A stretch of DNA of 64,000 nt from Bacteroides luhongzhouii (GCF_009193295.2 NZ_CP059973.1:682001-746000), one strand, 5' to 3'. Shown: positions 18,832-28,254, counted from the stretch's first letter. Numbers and translations: made by a program. The notes: generated by a model not told the origin, from the letters alone.

Positions 18832-21288
18832 TCACATAGGGTCTACATCATAATAGACAATCAAAGATTTATAGCGTTCATCTTCCAGCATCTCCCGTTG
18901 GATGCGCAACAGCAATTCCCGGGCACGTCCCATCGGAGCGTTCTGTTCAATCTTTACGACAATCTTTTTGATAAACAACGTTTGAATACGGGCAACAGGA
19001 GGTTTATCCGGCCCCAACACCCGATTGCCAAATACCGCTCGCAACTTATCCGCCATCACTACCGCCATCTGATCCAGCAACGCTTCATTATGATTTTTCA
19101 GATAAACATATACCAACCGGTAATAAGGAGGATAATGGAACATCTGCCGTTCCGCCAATTGACCGCCTACCATATCTTCATAATCATTCGCAATGACTTG
19201 ATGGATGATAGGATGCTCGATGCTTTTGGTTTGCAGCACTACCCTACCCCGTTTGTTCTTACGACCGGCACGTCCCGCTACCTGCGCCATCAACTGGAAA
19301 GCACGTTCATAGGAACGGAAATCCGGATAATTCAGCATCGTATCGGCATTCAGTATACCTACAATACTGACATGATCGAAATCCAATCCTTTCGAAACCA
19401 TCTGCGTACCAATCAATATATCCGTCTTTCCCTGTTCGAAATCCGCAATAATCTTTTCATAAGCCGAGCGGGTGCGGGTGGTATCCAAGTCCATTCGTGC
19501 CACTGCCGCTTCGGGAAAGAGGATTTTAATGTCATCTTCAATCTTTTCCGTACCAAAACCACGGTTCACCAGTTCCGTACCTTCGCAGGCAGGACAGGAT
19601 TTCGGCAGTTGGTAAGTATAACCGCAATAGTGACAGGTCAGCTGATTAATTCCTTTATGATAGGTAAGGCTTACATCGCAATTCTTACACTTGGGCACCC
19701 AACCGCAGGTACGACACTCCACCATCGGAGCAAACCCGCGACGGTTCTGAAAGAGAATCACTTGCTCTTTCTGTTCCAAGGCCTCTTTCATGTATTGTAT
19801 CAAGAGCGGTGAGAATTGTCCGACCATCCTCTTTTTGCGATGCAATTCCTTTATATCCACCGGAATAATCTCCGGCATTTGAATTACTTTATATCGTTCT
19901 TTCAGTTGCACAAAGCCATATTTTCCCTCTCCTGCATTCTGCCACGACTCGATAGAAGGAGTAGCCGTTCCCAACAGGGTTTTAGCTCCATACATGGCAG
20001 CCAGCACAATCGCAGCGTTACGGGCATGATAACGGGGGGCGGGATCTTGTTGCTTATATGTATTTTCGTGCTCTTCGTCCACAATCACCAATCCCAGGTT
20101 TCGGAAAGGAAGAAACACGGAAGAGCGAACACCCAGGATAATATCGTACCCGTTCTCTCCCAGTTGTTTCCGCCATATTTCAACCCGCTCGGCATCGGGG
20201 AATTTAGAATGGTAGATACCCAAACGAGCACCGAAGACACGTTGCAGACGCTCCGTAATTTGAGTAGTCAAAGCAATCTCCGGCAACAAATATAAGACTT
20301 GCTTTCCCTGACGAATCGTTTCTTCGATCAGATGAATATACACTTCCGTCTTCCCACTGGATGTTACCCCATGAAGCAGACAAACGTTTTTCTCCTGGAA
20401 AGACTGAACTATCTCATCATGTGCCCGTTGCTGAAACTCGTTCAAGCCGTTCAGCTCGACCACTTCTTTCTCCTGTTTATTCAATCGGCCGATTTCGTGA
20501 TAGTAGATTTCAAAAATTTTCTTATCCACCAGCCCGTTCAGTACCGAAGGAGCTACATTAGCCCGTTGCAACAATTCTTTCTTGGAGACTTCTTTCGGAG
20601 TTCCGGCTCCTAAAATGCCTGAATACTCTACATATTTCATGAGCAACGCCAGTTGCTTTGGAGCACGAGACAGAATATCAAACAAGATATGGAGTTGCTT
20701 TTCATCTGCCGTACCTGCAAGCCGCACTCGTGCCTCTGTCTTTGGCTTATAAGTACGTTTCAATTCTTCCTTTACAAAAATAGCTTCTTTATCGAGCAGG
20801 GACTTGATGGCAGTAAGAATGTTTTTTATGCCACTGTCTTTCTCCAGTTTAGTGACGGACTGCTGCGAGTCTATGGCAAGTAAATCCAAAATACGTTGTT
20901 CGCGTTCCGGCAATGGAGCATCCGCTTCAAAGTCAGGATTATATTCAACAATCGTTTCACTCTCCAGCTTCAGACCGGAAGGAAGTGACGCTTTATAAAC
21001 ATCTCCTTGCGTACAGAGATAGTAATCGGCTATCCATTCCCAAAATTTGAATTGAGCAGGTAGTAAAATGGGAGAAGCATCCAGTAATGCAGATATATCT
21101 TTCACTTCGTACCCTGTTGGAGCACAATAATGAACGTTAAGGACGATAGCAGTATAAAATTTCTTCCGCCCAAAAGGAACTACCACACGGCAGCCTATCT
21201 TCACATCTTCCGCACATTCGTCCGGCAAAGAGTAAGTAAAACTCTTCGGAAGCGGAAGCGGTAATATGACATCTACATATTTTTTCAT
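18832..21288 (-). CDS. priA: Primosomal protein N' (replication restart helicase)
   Basis: The protein has 818 residues from the ATG at 21286-21288 (MKKYVDVILPLPLPKSFTYS). The frame is open about 75 codons upstream, but that part looks non-coding. It has Walker A GVTSSGKTEVYIH, a DEEH box (LVIVDEEHENTYKQ), and a paired zinc-binding insertion with eight cysteines (CRTCGWVPKCKNC to CPAC). Helicase motifs V and VI follow (QMVSKGLDFDHV, QVAGRAGR). PriA loads DnaB at stalled forks. A -7 element TATTTTTG lies at 21297-21304. Confidence 0.97.
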   Translation of the reverse strand: MKKYVDVILPLPLPKSFTYSLPDECAEDVKIGCRVVVPFGRKKFYTAIVLNVHYCAPTGYEVKDISALLDASPILLPAQFKFWEWIADYYLCTQGDVYKASLPSGLKLESETIVEYNPDFEADAPLPEREQRILDLLAIDSQQSVTKLEKDSGIKNILTAIKSLLDKEAIFVKEELKRTYKPKTEARVRLAGTADEKQLHILFDILSRAPKQLALLMKYVEYSGILGAGTPKEVSKKELLQRANVAPSVLNGLVDKKIFEIYYHEIGRLNKQEKEVVELNGLNEFQQRAHDEIVQSFQEKNVCLLHGVTSSGKTEVYIHLIEETIRQGKQVLYLLPEIALTTQITERLQRVFGARLGIYHSKFPDAERVEIWRKQLGENGYDIILGVRSSVFLPFRNLGLVIVDEEHENTYKQQDPAPRYHARNAAIVLAAMYGAKTLLGTATPSIESWQNAGEGKYGFVQLKERYKVIQMPEIIPVDIKELHRKKRMVGQFSPLLIQYMKEALEQKEQVILFQNRRGFAPMVECRTCGWVPKCKNCDVSLTYHKGINQLTCHYCGYTYQLPKSCPACEGTELVNRGFGTEKIEDDIKILFPEAAVARMDLDTTRTRSAYEKIIADFEQGKTDILIGTQMVSKGLDFDHVSIVGILNADTMLNYPDFRSYERAFQLMAQVAGRAGRKNKRGRVVLQTKSIEHPIIHQVIANDYEDMVGGQLAERQMFHYPPYYRLVYVYLKNHNEALLDQMAVVMADKLRAVFGNRVLGPDKPPVARIQTLFIKKIVVKIEQNAPMGRARELLLRIQREMLEDERYKSLIVYYDVDPM

Positions 21289-21424
21289 TGCAGGTACAAA
21301 AATACAATAAAAAAATGGGGAATGAAAAAGAAGAAAGAGAGAACACTCAAAAGAAAAACGCTTCTTAAGGCAGGATTGGTCAGAAACAGTTTCGAGACTG
21401 CAAGAAGGTAGCCTCCGAACAAAA

Positions 21425-21456
21425 AAAGAGTCCCCGTTAACCGGAAACTCTTTTTT
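21425..21456 (-). terminator. Terminator after the outer-membrane beta-barrel gene
   Basis: AAGAGT and CCG pair with CGG and ACTCTT around TTAA, with a two-base internal loop and T runs on both strands. It lies just past the stop at 21483 and upstream of priA. Confidence 0.75.
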
Positions 21457-21482
21457 ATATACGATGTAAAGTGACAGACTAT

Positions 21483-22058
21483 TTAAAAAATATAGGCAAC
21501 AGATACTTGCCAAGTCTTAGTCTTATAAGAAGCGTCTGTTCCTTCAATATCAGCAGTGTCACCCAATGGGATATTGTAGTTAGCACCTACCTGCAGATGG
21601 TTCAGCAATTTCAAACCGGCACCGACATTAATACCTACTTGCGCTTTCTTCTTATCGATACCCGACTTCTTTTCAAAATCGAAATAAAAATCAGGACCTG
21701 CAGCAAGATAAATACCGGCCATACTTCCCAAACCGATTGTATATTTCAGGTTTACAGGAATATCAATACCGTTTTGCTTGATAGTCAAATCCTCGTTTCC
21801 TTCAGAAACCTTTATACCTCTTTGAGCAAAAAGCAAGGCAGCATCTACTCCCAACCCTACGATTGGAATATTAAACTCAGCCATCGGACCAATAAAGAAA
21901 CCTGTGAAATTATCCTTCTTAAAGTTTTCGCTCACATTAGAGAAACTCGCCTTCGACAAGTTCAAACCTCCTTTTACACCAAAGTGTATTTGCGCCTGGG
22001 CAGGCATTGCCATACCGATACATACGGCAATCATTAAAGCACCAAAAATCTTTTTCAT
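21483..22058 (-). CDS. Porin-family outer-membrane beta-barrel protein
   Basis: The protein has 191 residues with a signal peptide (MKKIFGALMIAVCIGMAMPA, then QAQ). Alternating strands (HFGVKGGLNLSKASF, AGIYLAAGPDFYFDF, QVGANYNIPLG) are typical of small OmpX/PorT-like barrels, and the chain ends in an aromatic residue (YIF). The function is unknown. It has its own promoter and terminator, so it is a single-gene unit. Confidence 0.85.
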   Translation of the reverse strand: MKKIFGALMIAVCIGMAMPAQAQIHFGVKGGLNLSKASFSNVSENFKKDNFTGFFIGPMAEFNIPIVGLGVDAALLFAQRGIKVSEGNEDLTIKQNGIDIPVNLKYTIGLGSMAGIYLAAGPDFYFDFEKKSGIDKKKAQVGINVGAGLKLLNHLQVGANYNIPLGDTADIEGTDASYKTKTWQVSVAYIF

Positions 22059-22083
22059 AAATTTACGTGTTTATAATTCGGGA

Positions 22084-22115
22084 CAAAGATATATAATTAG
22101 AATAAATAAACACAA
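22084..22115 (-). promoter_or_regulatory. Promoter of the outer-membrane beta-barrel gene
   Basis: On the minus strand, TTG (22113-22115) lies 21 bp upstream of TATCTTTG (22084-22091), which is 25 bp before the ATG. Confidence 0.6.
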
Positions 22116-22317
22116 TTTATCTGTTTTTTGTTCGCTCAAAGTCGCTGTTGTTCACTTAATCCGGCGTCCGTACTTTTATATTTGTTCTTTTGGAGATTGA
22201 ACTTATAATAGAGCATCTGTTTCATCCACCATTCACAGGCTAATAAGAGATTCTTATTAGTTCAATTTTCATCCTATTTATCATTATAGATATTGGGAAA
22301 ATGATAGTTAATCAAAT

Positions 22318-22749
22318 TTACTTCCTAATTATCATACATAACCTTTTCAGCCAACATGTACGGCAAGTGGTCTGTTCCAATGTAAGTTCTTTTTCAAAGT
22401 GCCTCACCCGATCACATTGCTTCAACCATTTGCCCTGCAATGTGTCATACAAGAGTTTAGCTCTTTTATATATGGTGATTTCTTTATCTTGTTTGCCCAA
22501 AAGTGATGCGTATATTGAACAGATTTGAGATTTATCCATGCAATATCGTTCCAACTTTTCGATATACATCAATGTACTCCCCTTTTTATTCCGGTTGATA
22601 AAATCCTGAATACTTTCATCGTCGATGATGTCGATGTCGGTCCTTTGGTAGTCCACGGTGATTTCTCTTATCTCTATCAAGACCCAGATATATTCTGTCT
22701 CGAATCCGTACTTTGCAGCCGCTTCTTCTATACTAATCCATTGTGCCAT
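22318..22749 (-). CDS. Small protein with an excisionase-like helix-turn-helix start (unknown)
   Basis: The protein has 143 residues from the ATG at 22747-22749 (MAQWISIEEAAAKYGFETEY). The first 55 residues resemble a winged-helix excisionase fold (ISIEEAAAKYG followed by IIDDESIQDFI). The rest is basic and contains a cysteine pair, CRTCWLKRLC, near the end. It stands alone with almost 1 kb of gene-free DNA upstream. I do not recognise its function. Confidence 0.55.
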   Translation of the reverse strand: MAQWISIEEAAAKYGFETEYIWVLIEIREITVDYQRTDIDIIDDESIQDFINRNKKGSTLMYIEKLERYCMDKSQICSIYASLLGKQDKEITIYKRAKLLYDTLQGKWLKQCDRVRHFEKELTLEQTTCRTCWLKRLCMIIRK

Positions 22750-23401
22750 AGCGTTTGTTTTTTTATGTGTGATACAATAAGGGATGAATAATGTTTTATT
22801 CATGTATATTAGCACAACGAGCATCCACTCTTTTTGCAGTCCGCCGGATCGGAATTGGCTAGGTTAAATTGTGGGGTAATTGATAACCGACCGAATACAA
22901 GAAAGACGCAGATGCTGCTGTACCATTATCTATGACTGAGGCTAGCAAACCCTTGTAGAAGACAATGATAACAACAGACACCCACGTCAATCGTTTATAT
23001 ATAACACATCATTAACCGATATGTTGAATATATCCGTTCACGTGGAGTATCTGCCGTATCATCTCTCTCTACATCAAGTGCTAATTTCAGTCATGAGAGA
23101 TAATACGCTTTTACTCCATATTAGGAAATAAAAACCGCTTTCTGCCTATTTCATCACGCTGATGGGCTGAAAGCGTATGACAAAGATATATGTTTTTTTT
23201 AAAACGTAGTAGAAATATGGAAATAAATATAGGAAGTTATGTATTAAAACGAATTTGATAAAATATAATCCTGTTTCTTATTCCTGATTACTGAAATTGA
23301 TTATCGAAATAAAAGTTGTAGCAGGTTTTACTCTCACACCCTCACCCCATAGTTCAACCTCCTTATTCATCGGCATTACAGGTGTGAAGGTAAAGGTGAG
23401 G

Positions 23402-23434
23402 ACAGGGTGAGAGTAACTTTTACTCTCACCCTGT
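23402..23434. repeat. Perfect 15-bp hairpin with 3-nt loop (ACAGGGTGAGAGTAA arms)
   Basis: Arms 23402-23416 and 23420-23434 are fully complementary around CTT. A related TTTTACTCTCACACCCTCACC occurs at 23327-23347 and GGTGAG at 23395. It adjoins the GTTTC array but shows no 22-bp period of its own. No T run follows, so it is not an ordinary terminator. Confidence 0.85.
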
Positions 23435-23460
23435 GTACCGTCCCCAATAGTACAAATAAA

Positions 23461-23610
23461 GTTTCATACGCTGATACTAAAAGTTTCATTAGTGTGAAAC
23501 TATAGTTTCACCGTAGTGAAACTGTTGTTTCCTTATAGAGGAAACTTTAGTTTCAAGGCGCCAAACAGATTGTTTCAAGCCTGCAAACAAAGTGTTCTTC
23601 GGTGTGAAAC
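23461..23610. repeat. GTTTC/GAAAC palindrome array, 22-bp period
   Basis: GTTTC occurs at 23461, 23483, 23505, 23527, 23550 and 23572, with steps of 22, 22, 22, 23 and 22 bp. The complementary GAAAC (or CAAAC) occurs between them at 23496, 23518, 23541, 23562, 23584 and 23606, also 22-23 bp apart. Each GTTTC can pair with the GAAAC on either side, so alternative hairpins about 11 bp apart are possible. The array lies between the 3' end of rclA and the unknown gene at 22318-22749. Confidence 0.88.
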
Positions 23611-23737
23611 AAACTTAAGCTGCCGTTAATCGATAATTAGCCAGCAAGTAATCATGGAAAAGACACAGCTTAATCAGTCAAATGAAATAATCAGGATAAT
23701 CCAAACACAGAGTTATTACTAAGTATATTCATTCTTA

Positions 23738-25111
23738 CTACAATGAGAATAAATCATTTAACGCTTCGCTCATACTAGGATGAGTAAAAATGAAGTCACG
23801 CAGGAAAGTATAATCCTGCCCTGTTTTCATTGCAACAGCAACTGTATTAATAACTTCGCTGGAATCAGGTGCAAACAACATACAGCCCAATATTTTTCCT
23901 GTATTCTTATCAATAACAGCTTTCAACAGGCCGTCCGTTTCTCCCAATGTCTTCGCTCTTGGTATCGCCATAACAGGCAATTTCTTGATAATAATATCCA
24001 GATTCTGCTTACGAGCCTCCTCTTCATTCAATCCGATACGTGCTAATGGAGGATCAATAAAAACAGAGTAGCTAACCGGATTGCGATCACTGGTTGTCCG
24101 TTCTTTATCTCCAAACAAATCCTCCCGGATAATCCGGTAATCATCCAATGAAATATAAGTGAACTGCAAACCACCTTTCACGTCACCAACAGCACGTATA
24201 TTCGGATGGGTTGTTTGCAGGTATTCATCCACAATAATCGCTCCGCGTGCATCCGTCTCTACTCCGGCAACTTCCAAATTCAGATCTTTCGTGTTCGGCC
24301 GGCGTCCTGTAGCCAAAAAGACAGCATCAGCTTTAAGTTCCACCACCTCACCTGTTTGTGAATCAGAAAAAACAACGAGTGCACTATCTTCGATATGCTT
24401 CACAGATTGTACTTTTGCATTCATTCGAAAAATAATGCCTTTTTTCTCCAATGTTTCTTTTACACTTGCAGCAATATCCCGGTCTTCACGCACAATCAGT
24501 TCAGGATAACTCTCGAGTACTGTCACTTGTGAACCGAATGAAGCATACATAGACGCAAATTCCAAACCGATGTAACCGCCACCGATAATGACCAGCCGAC
24601 GGGGAAGCTCGGTCAATTCCATGATTGAGGTACTTGTATAAACCAATGGATTACCCGCAACTCCCTCAATAGGTGGAATAACTGTCTCTGCTCCCGTATT
24701 GATAATAATTTGCTTCGATGTCAGCATTATTTCTTCAGTAGATGTACGGACAGAAACCACATCGGAAGAGACAAAAGAGCCTACACCTGTATAGACTGTT
24801 ACATTGGGATTATCTGCCAGATTATGGTAATTCTTATTTCTCAATGCACTTGTCACAGCTTCTTTCACAGAAATGGCATTGCGATAGAACTCACTCCTTT
24901 CTTCAAATGTAGCATCTGTCATACCGGAAGCAATTTTAGCCTGATGAACCAACGTCTTGGTCGGAATACAACCGATATTAATACACGTTCCTCCATACAT
25001 TTTATCAGAACGTTCAACAATGGCAACTTTTCGCCCACGCTTTGCAAACTCTGCCGCAAGGGTCTTCCCGCCCTTGCCAAAACCGATAATAATAACATCA
25101 AATGCATTCAT
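23738..25111 (-). CDS. rclA: RclA-type flavin disulfide oxidoreductase
   Basis: The protein has 457 residues from the ATG at 25109-25111. It has an N-terminal FAD-binding GxGxxG-like motif (IIGFGKGGKTLA), redox cysteines C43 and C48 (YGGTCINIGCIPTKTLVH), an NADPH motif (IIGGGYIGLEFASMYASFGS) and the C-terminal dimer signature FTHPSMSEALNDLFSL. From memory, the sequence follows E. coli RclA closely throughout. RclA protects against reactive chlorine and is reported to reduce Cu(II). In a gut anaerobe it may defend against neutrophil hypochlorous acid. No rclR-like regulator is adjacent. Confidence 0.9.
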   Translation of the reverse strand: MNAFDVIIIGFGKGGKTLAAEFAKRGRKVAIVERSDKMYGGTCINIGCIPTKTLVHQAKIASGMTDATFEERSEFYRNAISVKEAVTSALRNKNYHNLADNPNVTVYTGVGSFVSSDVVSVRTSTEEIMLTSKQIIINTGAETVIPPIEGVAGNPLVYTSTSIMELTELPRRLVIIGGGYIGLEFASMYASFGSQVTVLESYPELIVREDRDIAASVKETLEKKGIIFRMNAKVQSVKHIEDSALVVFSDSQTGEVVELKADAVFLATGRRPNTKDLNLEVAGVETDARGAIIVDEYLQTTHPNIRAVGDVKGGLQFTYISLDDYRIIREDLFGDKERTTSDRNPVSYSVFIDPPLARIGLNEEEARKQNLDIIIKKLPVMAIPRAKTLGETDGLLKAVIDKNTGKILGCMLFAPDSSEVINTVAVAMKTGQDYTFLRDFIFTHPSMSEALNDLFSL

Positions 25112-25170
25112 ATTTATATACTTTAAATTGGTTCTAAGTTCACTTATTATGCTCACTACGAATGATATTG

Positions 25171-25201
25171 CAAAGTTCACAACTTTTGAAGTAATGAACA
25201 A
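25171..25201 (-). promoter_or_regulatory. Possible rclA promoter
   Basis: On the minus strand, TTG (25199-25201) lies 20 bp from GAACTTTG (25171-25178), a partial match to TAnnTTTG, 59 bp before the ATG. Confidence 0.4.
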
Positions 25202-25263
25202 TAACCATTTTACCGGATAAATTAGCAATTATTCCCATATAAGAATAAAATAACAAATACTCA

Positions 25264-25301
25264 AAATCGCCGGAACAGATCAGTGATCTGCCCGGCGATT
25301 T
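25264..25301 (-). terminator. Terminator after aspA
   Basis: AAATCGCCGG (25264-25273) pairs with CCGGCGATTT (25292-25301), with AGATC/GATCT pairing inside. On the minus strand it ends in TTTTGAG. Confidence 0.8.
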
Positions 25302-25332
25302 CCCTATTGAATCGATTTCCACTTACTATCTA

Positions 25333-26766
25333 TCAACGGTTGGGGTGAATATCCAGTTTGACTGGTTTAATCATGTTTTCAGGTTCCAGAATGGTATCCA
25401 AATCTTTCTTGGAAAGGATATTATGCTCCAAAACGAGTTCATAAACTCCCTTTCCTGTTTCCAATGCTTCTTTAGCTATCTTGGTAGAATTTTTATAACC
25501 AATCACCGGATTCAGGGCTGTCACCACTCCAATGCTGTTGTGCACATCTTTCCGGCATTTTTCTTCATTGGCTGTTATGCCGTCGATGCATAACGTACGC
25601 AAGGTATCGAAGCCATTCATCAACAAGTCGGCAGACTCGAAACAGCATTGCGCCATCACCGGCTCCATCGCATTCAGCTCCATTTGAGCGGCTTCGCCAC
25701 TCATAGCCACACAAAGATCATTTCCTATGACCTTATAAGCTACCTGATTCATTACTTCAGGAATCACCGGGTTCACTTTTCCCGGCATGATGGAAGATCC
25801 CGGTTGCATAGCCGGCAGATTGATTTCTCCCAATCCGCAACGCGGACCGGAGGCCAGCAACCGCAAGTCATTACATATCTTATTCATTTTGACAGCTATA
25901 CGCCTCATCGCTCCCGAATAACCTACCATGCAGGAAGTGTCCGAAGTGGCTCCTACCAAATCATCGGCAAGCTTTATATCCAGTCCCGTAATCTTGCGCA
26001 AAGCGGCAATACACTTCTCCGCATATTCCGGTTCGGCGGTGATTCCGGTTCCGATGGCCGTCGCTCCCATATTGACTGTCAGAAAGTCCTGTGCGGCAAA
26101 ATCAAGATTCTTCACTTCATGTTCAAGAATGCTTGCAAACCCGTTGAAGGTCTGTCCGAGAGTCATCGGTACGGCATCTTCCAATTGGGTACGTCCCATT
26201 TTGATGACATGCGCAAACTCACTTCCTTTCTTCCGGAAAGCCTCGATCAAAACTTCCAAATGCTTAACCAGTTTCAAATGAGTGTAATACAGCCCAATGT
26301 GGATAGCGGTGGGATAAGCATCGTTGGTAGATTGCGAACGGTTGACATGATCGTTAGGCGAACAGTATTGATACTCTCCACGCTGATGTCCCATCAGTTC
26401 CAAGGCCCGGTTGGCAATCACTTCATTGGCATTCATGTTCGTGGTAGTACCGGCTCCCCCCTGAATCATATCTACGGGGAACTGTTCATGATGCTTTCCC
26501 TCAAGTATTTCTTTACAAGCTCTCAAGATAGCATCCGTTTGTTCTTCGGTTAATAAGTCCAGTTCGCGATTGGCGACGGTGGCTCCCATCTTTGTGATAG
26601 CCAATGCCTGAATAAACAATGGGTACTCATTTAAATGAAACTTGCTGATGCGAAAGTTTTCGATACCGCGGAGTGTCTGTACTCCGTACAGTGCACTTTC
26701 CGGCACTTCACGACTACCTATCAGGTCACTCTCCGTACGAGTTTTTTTTGATAAATTTTGTTCCAT
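25333..26766 (-). CDS. aspA: Aspartate ammonia-lyase (aspartase)
   Basis: The protein has 477 residues of the fumarase/aspartase superfamily, with the signature GSSIMPGKVNPVIPEVMNQV near residue 325. It also has GGAGTTTNMNANEVIANRA and MGRTQLEDAVPMTLGQTF. It converts aspartate to fumarate and ammonia. It is divergent from dcuB, asparaginase and a porin, which together supply the substrate. The terminator is at 25264-25301. Confidence 0.96.
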   Translation of the reverse strand: MEQNLSKKTRTESDLIGSREVPESALYGVQTLRGIENFRISKFHLNEYPLFIQALAITKMGATVANRELDLLTEEQTDAILRACKEILEGKHHEQFPVDMIQGGAGTTTNMNANEVIANRALELMGHQRGEYQYCSPNDHVNRSQSTNDAYPTAIHIGLYYTHLKLVKHLEVLIEAFRKKGSEFAHVIKMGRTQLEDAVPMTLGQTFNGFASILEHEVKNLDFAAQDFLTVNMGATAIGTGITAEPEYAEKCIAALRKITGLDIKLADDLVGATSDTSCMVGYSGAMRRIAVKMNKICNDLRLLASGPRCGLGEINLPAMQPGSSIMPGKVNPVIPEVMNQVAYKVIGNDLCVAMSGEAAQMELNAMEPVMAQCCFESADLLMNGFDTLRTLCIDGITANEEKCRKDVHNSIGVVTALNPVIGYKNSTKIAKEALETGKGVYELVLEHNILSKKDLDTILEPENMIKPVKLDIHPNR

Positions 26767-26912
26767 ATCGGTTGTTTTATAATAATAACAGTTTCGTTAG
26801 TTCTTATAATAACCAATGAGTTTAGTTATTGTTTTAATAAATATGCAAAAACTATTCAATAACTTTTTTGTTGTTAATACAAGAAAAAGAAAATACAAAG
26901 AAAGAAATCACT

Positions 26913-26920
26913 TATCTTTG
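26913..26920 (+). promoter_or_regulatory. -7 element of dcuB
   Basis: TATCTTTG matches TAnnTTTG, 24 bp before the ATG at 26944. No -33 TTTG is visible at the right distance, so an activator may be needed. Confidence 0.55.
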
Positions 26921-26943
26921 TTTGGAACTTAAAACAGCATTCT

Positions 26944-28254
26944 ATGATATTACAATTAGCATTTGTTCTGACAGCTATTATTATTGGCGCACGCCTGGGA
27001 GGTATCGGTCTCGGCGTGATGGGAGGAGTTGGGTTGGCTATACTTACGTTCGTTTTTGGTTTACAACCCACCGCACCTCCTATCGACGTTATGTTAATGA
27101 TTGCCGCAGTGATTTCGGCCGCCTCCTGTATGCAAGCAGCCGGCGGACTGGACTATATGGTGAAACTGGCAGAACATTTGCTTCGTAAAAATCCTTCACA
27201 CGTCACCTTGCTTAGCCCGCTGGTGACTTACCTGTTTACTTTTGTAGCCGGAACGGGACACGTTGCCTATTCTGTGTTGCCGGTCATCGCGGAAGTTGCC
27301 ACCGAAACAAAAATCCGTCCGGAACGTCCGTTGGGTATTGCCGTCATTGCGTCCCAACAAGCCATTACAGCCAGCCCGATTTCTGCCGCCACCGTAGCAC
27401 TTCTCGGGCTCTTAGCCGGATTCGATATTACCCTGTTCGACATTCTCAAGATTACGATTCCCGCTACCATTGTCGGAGTCTTGGTCGGGGCTTTATTCTC
27501 TATGAAAGTCGGTAAAGAATTGGTGGAAGATCCCGAATATCAGAAACGCCTCAAAGAAGGACTATTCAACAATAAAAAGGTGGAGATTAAAGATGTGAAG
27601 AACAAACGTTCGGCTATGCTTTCCGTACTCATATTTATATTGGCAACCGCATTTATCGTACTCTTCGGCTCTTTTGAAGGAATGCGTCCCAGTTTCCTGA
27701 TCGACGGAGAAATCGTTACATTAGGAATGTCTTCTATCATTGAAATCGTAATGTTATCGGCTGCCGCCATCATCCTGCTAGTGACCAAGACCGACGGAAT
27801 CAAAGCAACGCAAGGCTCCGTATTTCCGGCAGGTATGCAAGCGGTGATTGCCATCTTCGGCATTGCCTGGATGGGAGATACCTTCCTCCAGGGAAATATG
27901 GGACAGCTGACTCTTTCTATTGAAGGGATCGTACAACAAATGCCGTGGCTGTTTGGTGTCGCGCTGTTTGTGATGTCTATTCTGCTGTACAGCCAAGCTG
28001 CCACCGTTCGGGCACTCGTACCTCTGGGTATTGCGTTGGGGATTTCTCCTTATATGCTGATAGCCTTGTTCCCGGCTGTGAACGGATATTTCTTTATTCC
28101 GAATTATCCTACCGTAGTGGCCGCCATTAATTTCGACCGTACCGGGACAACAAAAATCGGTAGATACGTGTTGAATCATTCGTTCATGATGCCCGGCCTG
28201 ATATCGACGATTGTTGCCATTGCCCTGGGATTGCTCTTTATACAAATATTTTAA
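26944..28254 (+). CDS. dcuB: Anaerobic C4-dicarboxylate transporter (DcuA/DcuB family)
   Basis: The protein has 436 residues with about ten membrane segments (ILQLAFVLTAIIIGARLGGI at the start; FMMPGLISTIVAIALGLLFI at the end). It shows the Dcu block GTGHVAYSVLPVIAEVATET near residue 105. Dcu carriers take up fumarate, malate or aspartate, often in exchange for succinate, during anaerobic fumarate respiration. Its place between aspA and asparaginase supports aspartate/fumarate traffic. DcuA and DcuB cannot be told apart with certainty here. Confidence 0.93.
   Translation: MILQLAFVLTAIIIGARLGGIGLGVMGGVGLAILTFVFGLQPTAPPIDVMLMIAAVISAASCMQAAGGLDYMVKLAEHLLRKNPSHVTLLSPLVTYLFTFVAGTGHVAYSVLPVIAEVATETKIRPERPLGIAVIASQQAITASPISAATVALLGLLAGFDITLFDILKITIPATIVGVLVGALFSMKVGKELVEDPEYQKRLKEGLFNNKKVEIKDVKNKRSAMLSVLIFILATAFIVLFGSFEGMRPSFLIDGEIVTLGMSSIIEIVMLSAAAIILLVTKTDGIKATQGSVFPAGMQAVIAIFGIAWMGDTFLQGNMGQLTLSIEGIVQQMPWLFGVALFVMSILLYSQAATVRALVPLGIALGISPYMLIALFPAVNGYFFIPNYPTVVAAINFDRTGTTKIGRYVLNHSFMMPGLISTIVAIALGLLFIQIF

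Larger units (their letters stand above)
22750..23737. other. Gene-free stretch with several inverted repeats
   Basis: I find no convincing gene in these 988 bp. The stretch holds a nested hairpin (CGCTTTC 23136-23142 with GAAAGCG 23168-23174, and CATC/GATG inside). A minus-strand -7 match TATCTTTG lies at 23182-23189. It also contains the 15-bp hairpin at 23402-23434 and the GTTTC/GAAAC array at 23461-23610. The -7 match would transcribe toward the gene at 22749 and give a leader of more than 400 nt, or an RNA of its own. Confidence 0.6.

Noticed and set aside
18898..19812. 304-codon open frame antisense to priA
   Set aside because: PriA has its complete motif set on the minus strand; this frame has a non-protein composition.
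23402..23434. rclA terminator
   Set aside because: It lies more than 300 bp past the rclA stop and has no T tract on the minus strand.
23461..23610. Tandem rho-independent terminators
   Set aside because: Stems are only 5-6 bp, no T runs follow, and the same array occurs in a divergent gap at 63.5 kb where no gene ends.
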